A stretch of 64,000 nt of DNA from Archivesica marissinica (GCA_014843695.1 CM026387.1:76493667-76557666), one strand, 5' to 3'; shown: positions 35,111 to 48,144, counted from the first letter of the stretch. Notes: generated by a model not told the origin, from the letters alone. A program made the numbers and translations.

Positions 35111-37131
35111 TAGTTACTATTGTTAGATGTTGACCTAACTCGTACATCATAGTTCATGATATATGGCATGACACATGTCCAGTTAGGTTACGAAATAAAA
35201 CGCGTCAGTTTGATTTGATAAAATTGTATTGCTCTATATACATGTATATAACAATCACACTCGATGTACAAATAGAAATGTAGCAAATGGGTTAGGCACT
35301 AGTGATTGACCCTCCCCATAAATAAATTAAATGGAGAAAATCTCAATAAGCTTTAAGCTTCCGATTTAATCCATTTTCGTTTTGTGTACAATATATATGT
35401 AATGTACATTATTATCGAATACAAAGCCCAAACCTGATTGAAAACGAGAACTTATGGGAGAGTTACTAACTCAAGTAGTGTAAGCATAAATAAATATAAA
35501 AGTAATCAGTTAAAACGATGTGTTTGTTTAATAAATAGCTGTACTGCTGTGAAAACTAGTATGTTGTCTTCGTATTTCAAAGTATCTCTACCGCGTCAGT
35601 CAATTTGCCTACATACATACATACATTGTTATTTTTTTCTGGTAAGTTTGATTTCACAACGTCGTCAATAGACCAGTTTGGTCCATGAGACAACATAATT
35701 ACAAAACATTTACACATTGTTACAGTCACGATTGGTGAACATGTTCACTGATATAAGTTATTTATCAACAACAATGTACATAATAATTATACACAACTAT
35801 ACAGATATTCAACCTTGAAAATTCAACATATTAATATTGTGGCGGACGCGTTGCCCCAAATGTTCGTGGCTGACGAGCCCCCACTGGGTGTCGTGACCCA
35901 CACTTCTATTTATATCTCAATGTCTCAGTTGAGCTCCTGCCAGGGTCTAACCTATCATAGATTCGCTGGAGTTGTCTAATGGTATGTGTATCACAATAAT
36001 AACACAACACAGTGGTTTTGTCTTTCTTATATATAATATTATTCTTCCGTATTTTCTTTATTTCTGTGTTATATCTCTGCTTAATTCAACTTTTATTTTA
36101 TTTATTTAAGTCAGAATTTAGTCTCTAATTGTCCTGATAAGCTCTAATCTCTTTAATCCGTAATTACTCTCTTCATACAGTCTCATCAATGTTTCCGCTT
36201 TAATAACTTTCGTCTCACAATAATAGATTATATTCACCGGAACTAAATACGTTCCTTATCTCGGCTGAATAATCTTATAACTCGTATTTATTTTTAAATA
36301 CGCAATTAACTTTCATATGTTATCTTTCTCTTAATGACTATACTCTTCTAAGTATCATAGAAACAGTTAATTCTGTATCTTAATTTCGAGGTCACGCAAC
36401 GATCCGTTCCTTGGATGTCACCTTTGTGTATCTAATTTGGTTAATAAATTCCGTGTCTTATATACAGACCAGCGATGGTCATGTAGACTTACAGACGCCG
36501 TAACATCTGTTACGCTACCTAATAGTATTAAGATTTTTCGCACATCAAAAGATTCGGCCTTTTAAAATTACACAACTGGCCACTTGTGCAATCAGTCCCG
36601 ATAATTAGTCATTCCCGCGCGAAAATAGATTTGATATTTTAGGTTCGAAAATGATAGCAGACGATATGCATAAGACAAATATATATAGTACATGGTAAAT
36701 CAATGATGTCGTATATTAAATAGATTAATGTATTTATATAATACATTACTATTTATATATGGCAATAATAACATTTCGTGCAAATATTGTTTGTTTTTCA
36801 TATATTTTGCACAATATGTACGTGTATATGTATACGTGTTATTGGCTAATAACTTTTGAATACATTTTAATGTCGCGTTCTACCTCAAAATGAATAGCAG
36901 CATTGAACGTTCATCAAATGGTGTTCCTGTATTAACCATACACAGTGTGACGTACGTTGATAGAATACCGGTTCATTATAGTAGTTACTATTTGTAGATG
37001 TTGACCGAACTCGTACCCTGTATGCTATATGGCACGACACATCTCGAGTTATGTTACGACATAAAACTCGTCAGCCATTTTGCCTACATACATACATTTT
37101 GAATACACTTTAATATCGCTTTCTACCTCAG
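35111..37131. other. Intron with local duplications and a G-poor block
   Basis: Blocks near 34818-34861, 35112-35210 and 35590-35630 recur in the same order at 36941-37095, so a segment was duplicated before other sequence inserted. The acceptor-side motif GCGTTCTACCTCA (36875-36887) is a mutated copy of the one used at 37119-37131. From about 36000 to 36450 the + strand is pyrimidine-rich and G-poor; it may be part of an unidentified transposon starting near GTGGCGGACGCG (35839). No further exon recognised. Confidence 0.5.
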
Positions 37132-37316
37132 TTGTTTAGAGGGCTTCCTTGGAGTGACGTATGAAGGTCATCGGCGATCCAATGAAATTGATGAAAAATT
37201 TTGTGGACATTTATGGCCTCCAGAATTAACTAGCAGAGACCCCCGAATGATCCTTTCATTTGATACACATGGTGCTTCAAAGGCACGCTTCATTGCAGAA
37301 TACCAGTTCCTGTCTG
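37132..37316 (+). CDS. CUB2 second exon
   Basis: Acceptor CTTTCTACCTCAG, donor GTAAGAGA. T completes Asn from 34416; the reading then is CLEGFLGVTYEG, EKFCGH, RMILSFDT and ARFIAEYQFLSG, the second half of a CUB domain with Cys3, Cys4 and the final aromatic strand. The Asp that follows Cys3 in CUB1 (FDY) is Gly-Phe here, so this domain may lack the calcium-site Asp. It ends in phase 1. The two-exon cassette is 369 bp. Confidence 0.88.
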
Positions 37317-37414
37317 GTAAGAGATTACAAGTTGTACTAATACCTGCTTATTTTACATTTGAACGGTTTGCGAATTGTGTTTCCTTTTATTTATTATCTA
37401 ACATAATATAACTA

Positions 37415-37592
37415 CAGCCAAACCTGCCATAAGCAGCCAGCCAAGGGAAGCACACAAGGTGGCTGCTTAGCACAGGTGGCTGCTTAATAGAGGTCAAATG
37501 TATAGCAAAACAACCTATTGGGAATCTGGAAACTGGCTGCTTAATGCAGGTTGGCTGCTTAATAGAGGTGACCACTAACACAGGTTTGACTG
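37415..37592 (-). mobile_element. MITE1, 178 bp
   Basis: Reverse copy between TA dinucleotides, ends CAGCCAAACCTGCCATAAGC and AACACAGGTTTGACTG. Confidence 0.87.
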
Positions 37593-37897
37593 TATACACT
37601 GTGTGAGCCGTTACTAGGTTTATTTACATATATATACTGTAGTCATACTGACATTCTGTTTCTACATGTGATGTGATGTGTTGTCGCCATGCATTGAATT
37701 GGCAATGCAGTCCTGATATGTGGCATGCACGACCGGTGTAATGGGGATGTAATGTTTTCCATGTGGTGTTCGATAACGTGTAGTCTCTGGGGCCACTGTA
37801 TCTCACCTCTCTAATGGAATGGCATTATTATTGGCTCTCTATTTTTGATCAACGTGCAAGTCTAGCATGGCCTCTCTTCCATGCCAATAAGAAACAA

Positions 37898-38280
37898 TAG
37901 TCAGTTATTGCCCCTGAATACTCGTAAAAAGAAGATTGGTCCTCTTAATTGGTTTCCTCTGTTTTTATCGTTATTTCTTGTGTACCACATACTATCCATT
38001 TTCATCTGACTTTTAATGTTGTAATCATTAGATATTGATTATTAAATCTCGACATATAGCATATAATACATCCAATGAATACTTTACTGTAAAACGTGGT
38101 TATTAATTAATTAACATGATTTTGATAAAACTACAATCATCCTACCACAACATATTGTTAGAAAACAACAGTACACACAAAAGGATTCCAACTAACAGTA
38201 CCAATATACATTTCGGGATAAATCGGACTTTATCTGGCAAGGGAGGTAATAGGAAACAACTGCTAGGCTACTCTCATTGA
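37898..38280. repeat. Dispersed family F, uninterrupted copy
   Basis: Same block order as 33346-34045 without the SINE; ends near GTCAGTTATTGCCCCTG and GGCAAGGGAGGTAATAGG, weakly inverted. Confidence 0.7.
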
Positions 38281-38996
38281 ATGCACGGCGACAGTAGGTG
38301 GAATGCATATATTCCTATTGAACAAAATGTAAGCATTTTGTAAACAAGTCAAAGTGAAAGCAATATAACAAATGAAACGTTGTAGAATGTTATAGAATGT
38401 TATAGAATGTTATAGAATGTCAGTACACTTCAGAATCGGCTTGTGGGTTTGATATATGCATATAAGCCATGTGCTTTGTTATTAGCGTATGTATGACATA
38501 TATTTCTGTGAATTTAAGCTTAGATTTCCTTGAAGTCTGCATGTATTCGACGCATGTATTTCTATAGCCCTGTATGGTGTGGCTAACACATAGAGATCAT
38601 GATGTCGTATATCGCCATGTGTCGTATGTCGTCGTCGTCGTCCACTGTCGTATGTAATAATCTGTCGTATGTCGTCGACTGTTGTATGTCCGCAATCTGC
38701 CGTGTGTCATCGTTCGGTAGTCACACAATGTAACACTGTTACTGTGATATCTCTTGTCCATAATTTGATGATTATTTATCTTATTTTGAATTCGCTGATA
38801 AATTCCCCAAATGTTGTGTTTCTTTAATCCAAGGGTAACCGAATATAGTAATATTTGTTTTGATTTATGCCCTTTTTATAACATTTTACCTTATTCCTAA
38901 TCTTTCCTGTTTCCATTTTGCCCTTTACGTTTTTCAAACCTAGTTGGATGTTTATCCTTTGTGATTCCAGATATGTGTATATACATCTCTTCCTCT
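38281..38996. other. Unique intronic sequence with short simple repeats
   Basis: TAGAATGTTA-type repeats (38388-38420) and GTCGTATGTC/GTCGTC repeats (38605-38705). No gene recognised. Confidence 0.5.
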
Positions 38997-41113
38997 ATTA
39001 CCCAGTACATTGCTTTAAAGGACGTTCATGGAACGCACATATCATACCATGGTTGTTTATTCATTTACTTTAAAGAACGTGCATGGAAGGCACATATCAT
39101 ACCATGGTTGTTTATTCATTTACTGTTAAGAACGTGCATGGAACGCACATATCATACCATGGTTGTTTATTCATTTACGTTAAAGGACGTTCATGGAACG
39201 CACATATCATACTATGGTTGTTTATTCATTTACTGTAAAGAACGTTCATGGAACACACATATCATACTATTGTTGTTTATTCATTTACTTTAAAGAACGT
39301 TCATGGAACACACATATTATTGTTGTTTATTCATTTACTTTAAAGAACGTTCATGGAACACTCATATCATACTATTGTTGTTTATTCATTTACTTTAAAG
39401 AACGTTCATGGAACACACATATCATACTATTGTTGTTTATTCCTTTATTTTAAAGAACGTTCATGGAACACACATATCATACTATTGTTGTTTATTCATT
39501 TACTTTAAAGAACGTTCATGGAACACACATACTATTGTTGTTTATTCATTTACTTTAAAGAACGTTCATGGAACACACATATCATACTATGGTTGTTTAT
39601 TCATTTATTTTAAAGAACGTTCATGGAACACACATATCATACTATGGTTGTTTATTCATTTACTTTAAAGAACGTTCATGGAACACACATATCATACTAT
39701 TGTTGTTTATTCCTTTATGTTAAAGAACGTTCATGGAACACACATATCATACTATGGTTGTTTATTCATTTACTTTAAAGAACGTTCATGGAACACACAT
39801 ATTATTGTTGTTTATTCATTTACTTTAAAGAACGTTCATGGAACACACATATCATACTATTGTTGTTTATTCCTTTATTTTAAAGAACGTTCATGAAACA
39901 CACATATCATACTATTGTTGTTTATTCATTTACTTTAAAGAACGTTCATGGAACACACATACTATTGTTGTTTATTCATTTACTTTAAAGAACGTTCATG
40001 GAACACACATATCATACTATTGTTGTTTATTCATTTACTTTAAAAAACGTTCATGGAACACACATATCATACTATTGTTGTTTATTCATTTATTTTAAAG
40101 AACGTTCATGGAACACACATATTATATTGTTGTTTATTCATTTATTTTAAAGAACGTTCATGGAACACACATATCATACTATGGTTGTTTATTCATTTAC
40201 TTTAAAGAACGTTCATGGAACACACATATTATTGTTGTTTATTCATTTACTTTAAAGAACGTTCATGGAACACACATATCATACTATTGTTGTTTATTCA
40301 TTTACTTTAAAGAACGTTCATGGAACACACATATCATACTATTGTTGTGTATTCCTTTATTTTAAAGAACGTTCATGGAACACACATATCATACTATTGT
40401 TGTTTATTCCTTTATGTTAAAGAACGTTCATGGAACACACATATCATACTATGGTTGTTTATTCATTTACTTTAAAGAACGTTCATGGAACACACATATT
40501 ATTGTTGTTTATTCATTTACTTTAAAGAACGTTCATGGAACACACATATCATACTATTGTTGTTTATTCATTTACTTTAAAGAACGTTCATGGAACACAC
40601 ATAGTATTGTTGTTTATTCATTTACTTTAAAGAACGTTCATGGAACACACAGGTCATACTATTGTTGTTTATTCATTTACTTTAAAGAACTTTCATGGAA
40701 CACACATATCATATCATGGTTGTTTATTCATTTACTTTAAAGAACGTTCATGGAACACACATATCATACTAAGGTTGTTTATTCATTTTCTTTAAAGAAC
40801 GTTCATGGAACACACATATCATATCATGGTTGTTTATTCATTTACGTTAAAGAACTTTCATGGAACACACATATCATACCATGGTTGTTTATTCATTTAC
40901 GTTAAAGAACTTTCATGGAACACACATATCATACCATGGTTGTTTATTCATTTACGTTAAAGAACTTTCATGGAACACACATATCATATCATGGTTGTTT
41001 ATTCATTTACGTTAAAGAACTTTCATGGAACACACATATCATACCATGGTTGTTTATTCATTTATTTAAAGAACTTTCATGGAACGCACATATCATACCA
41101 TGGTTGTTTATTC
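38997..41113. repeat. 55-bp minisatellite, about 39 units
   Basis: Unit TGTTTATTCATTTACTTTAA plus AGAACGTTCATGGAACAC and ACATATCATACTAT. A shorter form lacking the CATACTAT block recurs at intervals. The unit type shifts along the array: CGTGCATGG/ACGCAC at the left edge, AACGTTCATGG in the middle, AACTTTCATGG at the right. Confidence 0.95.
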
Positions 41114-41133
41114 GTTTATTGTTATACATATAT

Positions 41134-41284
41134 AGGATCGTATATGAGTGGTGAATTCATACCATATGTTATGAACGAGATTTGGAATGTTGCTATTAAG
41201 CGAGCCTTTTGACTCGCTTAATAGCAAAATTCCAAAACGAGTTTCATAAAATATGGTATTGAATCACGACGAGTGTAAGATCCT
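41134..41284. mobile_element. Foldback element, arms about 71 bp, loop 8 bp
   Basis: AGGATCGTATATGAG...CTATTAAGCGAG pairs with CTCGCTTAATAG...CGAGTGTAAGATCCT around the loop CCTTTTGA. It lies directly at the end of the 55-bp array. Confidence 0.85.
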
Positions 41285-41388
41285 TTTTATCCTATTACAA
41301 TAATGGGATTTAATAATATTTTTGCTAAAAATAACGCTGTTACTTTAATTTTGGCATCAAATTGTCATGACGTTACTACGCAAAGCAG

Positions 41389-41916
41389 CGTTATATTTAT
41401 GTTTTAAACAGTGTTATTTTATGTTTTAAACAGGGTTATATTTATGTTTTAAACAGTGTTATTTTATGTTTTAAACAGGGTTATATTTATGTTTTAAACA
41501 GTGTTATTTTATGTTTTAAACAGGGTTATATTTATGTTTTAAACAGTGTTATTTTATGTTTTAAACAGGGTTATATTTATGTTTTAAACAGGGTTATATT
41601 TATATTTTAAACAGTGTTATTTTATGTTTTAAACAGGGTTATATTTATGTTTTAAACAGTGTTATTTTATGTTTTAAACAGGGTTATATTTATGTTTTAA
41701 ACAGTGTTATTTTATGTTTTAAACAGGGTTATATTTATGTTTTAAACAGTGTTATTTTATGTTTAAACAGGGTTATATTTATGTTTTAAACAGTGTTATT
41801 TTATGTTTTAAACAGTGTTATTTTATGTTTAAACAGGGTTATATTTATATTTTAAACAGTGTTATTTTATGTTTTAAACAGTGTTATTTTATGTTTTAAA
41901 CAGGGTTATATTTGCG
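41389..41916. repeat. 22/23-bp minisatellite in 45-bp dimers
   Basis: ATGTTTTAAACAGGGTTATA-TTT and ATGTTTTAAACAGTGTTATTTT alternate almost regularly, about 23 half-units. Confidence 0.93.
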
Positions 41917-42208
41917 TCAAGACTTCTTTTAAATCGTAAGGTGTATTGCCATTAACGTTATGTACCAATTCAAATAGAAATATGCATACTTTAAAGTTTA
42001 ATTTACAAATTAAAATTAGTATTCTCTCAACTAATCAGAATCCTTGCAGGTGTTATTACACGTGTGTACATATAAGATATTATGAAATGGTGTTGTTACA
42101 ATGAATACAAGCAAAGTTTAGTGATATATAGAAATATGCTATATCGCCGTTATGGCATGTTCAATGTACGATAAAGAGATCGTTATTAGTAAATAATTGG
42201 GTGGGAGA

Positions 42209-42440
42209 GTGTGTGTTTTACGTTTATTTATCGTCGCTACCGGTTGCCCATATGAGCGACGCCTCCTGAAGAGATTAGTCATTTTAGATTATTGGAGGAT
42301 AGTACAATGATACAGAGAGAGACCCATTCCAGAATCTCCTCTGGTTCTTTTATGTGCACGATGTAAAGCACTGACACGAGGCCTCGGTTTAAAGTCCCAT
42401 CTGAAAGACTGTTAATTTTATTAGGGTCAGACGGGGGGAG
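42209..42440 (-). repeat. SINE-A, head missing
   Basis: Reverse copy from the GTGTGTGTTTTACG tail through GGTCAGACGGGGGGAG; the tRNA-like head is truncated at the point corresponding to the 54-bp satellite unit. Confidence 0.85.
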
Positions 42441-42887
42441 TGGAAGAAATCAATACTTTGGAATACATTCAGTTTGTCTCGTTTTCACCACACTTCGTAT
42501 TGTCACAAGGACAATACACATACGGAGCTCGAAAGTTGAACACTTAATAGTTACCATGATTCCGGTCGCTAAATGCATTGTGTACATTTATATTAAATCA
42601 TGTGTTTAAGAAACATTTTGATTATTAACCAAAATGAATGGGTTTGTTTCTCGGTACTTATTTTAATAGATAGCTTTAAAACGTGATCTTTTAATTCCAT
42701 GAAATAATAGCATTCACAATTATTCTATTTTCAGTCAGCCTACATAGCAGTTATTTAAACTAATGATTTTACGATTACATTCTCAGTTTGATAGAAGTTT
42801 TATATTTTCTAAATCCTGCCGTCTTCCTTTCAGACAACTCTATCAACGATTTTGTTAACACAGGGAAGTTTTGTTTATTTGATTTTC

Positions 42888-43570
42888 TCTCTCTGTGTTT
42901 AGAGACTATATTATTGTCTTTCAATGTATGTTTAGAGGCTATATTATTGTCTTTCAATGTGTGTTTAGAGGCTATATTATTGTCTTTCAGTGTATGTTTA
43001 GAGGCTATATTATTGTCTTTCAATGTGTGTTTAGAGGCTATATTATTGTCTTTCAGTGTATGTTTAGAGGCTATATTATTGTCTTTCAGTGTATGTTTAG
43101 AGGCTATATTATTGTCTTTCAATGTGTGTTTAGAGGCTATATTATTGTCTTTCAATGTGTGTTTAGAGGCTATATTATTGTCTTTCAGTGTATGTTTAGA
43201 GGCTATATTATTGTCTTTCAATGTGTGTTTAGAGGCTATATTATTGTCTTTCAATGTGTGTTTAGAGGCTATATTATTGTCTTTCAATGTGTGTTTAGAG
43301 GCTATATTATTGTCTTTCAATGTATGTTTAGAGGCTATATTATTGTCTTTCAATGTGTGTTTAGAGGCTATATTATTGTCTTTCAATGTATGTTTAGAGG
43401 CTATATTATTGTCTTTCAATGTATGTTTAGAGGCTATATTATTGTCTTTCAATGTATGTTTAGAGACTATATTATTGTCTTTCAATGTATGTTTAGAGGC
43501 TATATTATTGTCTTTCAATGTGTGTTTAGATGCTATATTATTGTCTTTCAATGTATGTTTAGAGGCTTCA
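42888..43570. repeat. 33-bp minisatellite, about 20 units
   Basis: Unit TTTAGAGGCTATATTATTGT plus CTTTCAATGTATG. Open on both strands through its whole length (11-residue units), including unique flanks. An acceptor-like TCTTCCTTTCAG sits just before it at about 42823-42834, but no in-phase donor follows, so no exon is called. Confidence 0.93.
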
Positions 43571-44427
43571 CTATTTTCGTTCAATGTCTTTTTATCACAT
43601 AGTCGTTTTGTTCTAGCATTGGCATGCTCATAGAAATCTTTTTCAAAAATCAATAATTATAAAGCACACGCCATTGCTTTGGCTTACTCGAACTCACTGG
43701 AACGGGTGGCGCCTTACACTAAACCAGCTAAGCTAGCTAAAATGTTAAAATAATAATAATTATTGAGTACAGTTTGAGCGGAATGTCTGTGTTGTCGCCT
43801 GTGATATACGTGCATGATCATAACATCATTGTACACTGCATCATGTGATTTACGTTTCTGTGTGTGTTTGTGTTTTTTGTTTCATGGTGCACTTGTAGTG
43901 AAGCAGTTAATGGCTAGAAACAAGTGCCCAATCATCCAAGCTCCGCAAGCGAATTACACCAATCTCACATATCGCCATATCATTCATTACACGTGTAGAA
44001 TTTCCAATATAAGCCCACATAAAGTAAACACCTATAGCATTGTCATTTATTTAAGGAATGAATCATGGGTTAATAGTTTCCATCGGAGTATGAACTACAT
44101 TGGGCGTGGTTAACGGATGGCCGACGATTACTTATATTTACATTAATTATTCTTTTCAATGGCACAACGAAATTATAGCACACTTTGCATTTAAAAATGT
44201 TTTAGTCCAGATTTGCAAATTACCGTGTGCCGGAACAGCGTAAACTGTGAGACACGCCCCTTCTTTCTCGCGACGAACGCTGCCTAACACTGCGAATGCA
44301 CACGCACGTAACGTCGAGTGCGCATGTCAGCTCCATACTAATTAGTTGGGAATCCTCATACGAAAGTGTATACAATCAGGGCACATACGTTCATCGAAGG
44401 AAATGCAATAGCAATGTCAATATGTAT
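43571..44427. other. Unique intronic sequence, no gene seen
   Basis: A 99-codon + frame (43814-44113) lacks splice context and recognisable features and is treated as chance. Confidence 0.45.
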
Positions 44428-44722
44428 GTGTGTGTGTGTTATGCGTTTATTTATCGTCGCTACCGGTTGCCCATATGAGCGACGCCTCTTGAAGAGATTA
44501 GTAATTTAAGATTTTTGGAGGACAGTGCATGATACAGACAGAGACCCATTCCAGAGTCTCATCTGGTTCTTTTACGTGCACGATGTAAAGCATCGACACG
44601 AGACCTCGGTTTAACGTCCCATCTGAAAGACTGTTAATTGTATTAGAGTCAGACGGGAGATCGAACCTGCGATCCCTGGATTACCAGTCCAGCATGTTAC
44701 CACTGGACAACAGATCCGTCTG
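44428..44722 (-). repeat. SINE-A, full length
   Basis: Reverse copy with tail, body and tRNA-like head ending CACTGGACAACAGATCCGTC. Sequence from 44723 to 45120 is unremarkable. Confidence 0.9.
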
Positions 44723-45120
44723 TGAACTTGATATTTATAAAGATACATCACTATTTATACTCGTGCAAAACATTTTACTAGTTCTGATGATGTGTCGCTT
44801 TGGTGTTTTGTTCTTCTAAGATATCGCATTGTGACCTCGTTTTGACTCTTCCCATTAAATTCTACGCAATGCATATTGTTAATACACCATAAATGAGCTA
44901 GTTTGACATTGTGGTACCATTTACATCAGGAAAAGTGCATCTAAAGAAAATTGTTATTGATTTTCAGAAAGTGTATTCCTATATGCAATTAGATGTATTT
45001 AATGTATGTGTCATGTGACAGTAAGCACAATAGTATTTCTTAGAATATACAAGACAGTCTTTACATTTATTTTGGCAGATTGAAAGGCTTCTCTAAGAGA
45101 TAGAATACATATTTTTAATT

Positions 45121-45360
45121 TAAAGTTTAAACTTTATTTATTTTACAACGATTGCGAAGCCAGATCTAACAACAATATTAATCACTCTCGGTGGCGCGGA
45201 TGAAAGCGTACATGTGGTCATTCGTGTGCGAGGAAACCAGAGTACCCAGAGAAAATCCACCTGTCCGATCTGGCGACCACCGGACCATCTCACATATGTC
45301 CCGGTCCAAGGATCGAACCCGGGTTGCATTAGTGAGAAGCGAGCGCGCTAACCACTGTGC
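45121..45360 (-). repeat. SINE-C, near full length
   Basis: Reverse copy: TAAAGTTTAAACTTTATTTA tail, body CCCACCTGTCC-like region, head with AGGATCGAACCCGGG and GCGCTAACCACTGTG. Confidence 0.87.
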
Positions 45361-45547
45361 AAATCTAAAACGTAGCTAGTCGTTGGGTACAACACGCTCG
45401 AAGTGTTGATTTGACATAGCCAACAAATGCTTATCGTTCATGGTGAATTGCAGCTTCACCTGTTTAGCACCATTAACGAATAATAATATAATATTAAAGG
45501 GTAATAAACACTTGGGTATGCATATAAAGTTTCGTTAATGAGAGAGA

Positions 45548-45715
45548 TTAGTCGGTTATTGCCCCTTAATAATTCTAAGATTAGATCTAATTCCTCTTAA
45601 TTATAGTTTCCTCTGATTTCATCGGTGTTTCGGTTGCACAAATGCTATCAATTTTCAATTTTATCCACTTTATTAAACTATATATTAATTAAATCTCGAC
45701 AGATATCCTAGCCTG
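45548..45715. repeat. Dispersed family F, 5' fragment
   Basis: GTCGGTTATTGCCCCTTAAT, TAGTTTCCTCTGATTTCATC and AATCTCGACAGATATCCTA match 37898-38060 in order. Confidence 0.6.
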
Positions 45716-45841
45716 GGAGCAGGCGTTGATAAATGTTGCCTTGTCCGTCATATAAATATATTTAGTTAACACCCAAATTTTTAATTGAGTTTCTGATCAT
45801 ATACGCCCGAAGTAAAACAGTGAAAGATCGACAGACTGTAT

Positions 45842-46306
45842 ACCGTGTACCTCAATAGTAACAGGCCAGCACTACCTACCGTGCACCTCAATAGTAACAG
45901 GCCAGCCCTACCGTGCACCTCAATAGTAACAGGCCAGCCCTACCGTGCACCTCAATAGTAACAGGCCAGCCCTACCGTGCACCTCAATAGTAACAGGCCA
46001 GCACTACCGTGTACCTCAATAGTAACAGGCCAGCCCTACCGTGCACCTCAATAGTAACAGGCCAGCCCTACCGTGCACCTCAATTGTAACAGGCCAGCCC
46101 TACCGTGTACCTCAATAGTAACAGGCCAGCCATACCGTGCACCTCAATAGTAACAGGCCAGCCCTACCGTGCACCTCAATAGTAACAGGCCAGCCCTACC
46201 GTGTACCTCAATAGTAACAGGCCAGCCCTACCGTGCACCTCAATAGTAACAGGCCAGCCCTACCGTGCACCTCAATAGTAACAGGCCAGCCCTACCGAGC
46301 ACCTCA
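45842..46306. repeat. 32-bp minisatellite, about 14 units
   Basis: Unit TACCGTGCACCTCAATAG plus TAACAGGCCAGCCC, with GTGCAC/GTGTAC variation. Confidence 0.94.
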
Positions 46307-46583
46307 ATGTCATGAATTTAGTTTAATCATATTTTATTACTCGATTCATTTTACATATACATATGAAAACAAATCATGGCAATTTAAAGAAAAGCAAACA
46401 TGTATGTCCACAAGTTCTAGCAACATTAGTTACGGCTCTTCACGACAAGATAGTAATTGAAAATAAATTGGATGGATTTCATGAGTGTATGTGAAGCGAC
46501 AAATAAAGCATTGAATTCAAGTTATTTACTGCAAAGGTCATATTGGATTGGACAGCTTTAGGTTTAATGTTCACAATCGCACA

Positions 46584-47278
46584 TAGCCTGGGTGCCAGTC
46601 GTCGATTTTTCACTTTTTAGCTTCTGGCAAAATGACAGCCTGGGGAAACCATGGATTTCCCATCGTAGCGCCATCTACTTACACCCTCGTTTATGAGGGT
46701 GTATATTTGAAGAACGACAACTCTTCTCTACAAGATAATATCGCTAAATATAGAAACGGAATTATATCGGAAATCACCGAACAGGCACGAGTATACACGA
46801 TCATGTCCGAATATACACGAATGCTCCCGTAACCTCGTTTACATTGCAAACATATAAAGTCCCGTTTCTGTGTTTTATCGACGAGATGGCGGATTTTAAA
46901 TATTACATTTAGATGGTAATGGATCGATTCGACGTAATTGAACTAAAGACAACTTAAATATTGAGTAAATATGTCAAATCAGGCGCACATTGTACTTTTT
47001 AAAAATATACATCATTCCGTTGACCCGTAAACAACGGCGGCCAATTATAAAAGTTTTATCAACATTGCAGTGCCTCGCTTTCGATTCAAGTACGTCATTA
47101 ATTAAGTCACGTGCTAATAGGCCTATTAATAGGATTAATAATTTCACAGGAAACCCCGCCAATTTCCCCAGGCGTTGCTATGATCAGAAACTCAATAATG
47201 CCCAATTAATAGTCTCAGTGTTGAAATATATTTATTTGACTGACCAGGCAAAATATATCGACGCCTGTTCCCAGACTA
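46584..47278. mobile_element. MITE4 relative, 695 bp
   Basis: Ends TAGCCTGGGTGCCAG and (inverted) TAGTCTGGGAACAG. Shares CGATTTTTCACT, TTCTGGCAAAATGA and GCCCAATTAAT(A/G)GTCTC with 23664-23994 but has about 500 bp of extra interior, including a 66-codon + frame (46632-46832) of unknown nature. No target duplication visible. Confidence 0.65.
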
Positions 47279-47653
47279 ATCCCATTGCCTAACATTCGTA
47301 GTTCTATACACAAATTAAACGCAAATTAACGATTTAGTCGTCAGCTATTTATATAAGCATGTCAATTCGAAGGAAATGTGTTTGCTTCGAGCTCTAAGTG
47401 CATAATCATGATAAATTTCATAAAAATATGTTATGCGGATTTACCAGAAAGGAAACGTGAAGCATATTCTAGTAAATAATTAAACACAAATTATTTTTGT
47501 TGCAAGAATTGTTAGCATGTTTATCAAGAGTGTTCTGTACACTTTAAAATCATGTTAAGATGAAATGCATGTAATGGTCGTAATTTTATTATGTCACTAA
47601 ATTGCACATATATCAATCAGAAGCGAATGCTATAAAGTATATGCTAATTGTGA

Positions 47654-47917
47654 TGGATTACGGTACGTATCCTTGCTTCATATACATATCGGGCAGCGGG
47701 TTTACGGTATGTATCCTTGCTTCATATAGAATATCGGGCAGCGGGTTTACGGTATGTATCATTGCTTCATATACATATCGGGCAGCGGGTTTACGGTATG
47801 TATCCTTGCTTCATATACATATCGGGCAGCGGGTTTACGGTATGTATCCTTGCTTCATATACATATCGGGCAGCGGGTTTACGGTATGTATCCTTGCGTC
47901 ATATACATATCGGACAG
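47654..47917. repeat. 44-bp minisatellite, about 6 units
   Basis: Unit TTTACGGTATGTATCCTTGC plus TTCATATACATATCGGGCAGCGGG. Confidence 0.93.
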
Positions 47918-48144
47918 CGTCCATGGTAGCATGTCGTCATTTAGTAAATGTGTGGAAACGTTGACGGGCAATATGTATGTTTCCAAAGCGAGCGTAGAAT
48001 CCGCATTACCGGCTGTATGTTCCAGTAGGTATTGCCGAGAGTAAACGTTTACATCGAGTACATTGTCACTTTATAGCGCCGAGATCCGTTTGAGAATGTA
48101 TGCATTTATATTGTCAAAGGCATGCAATTTATTTATTTCTGTAT

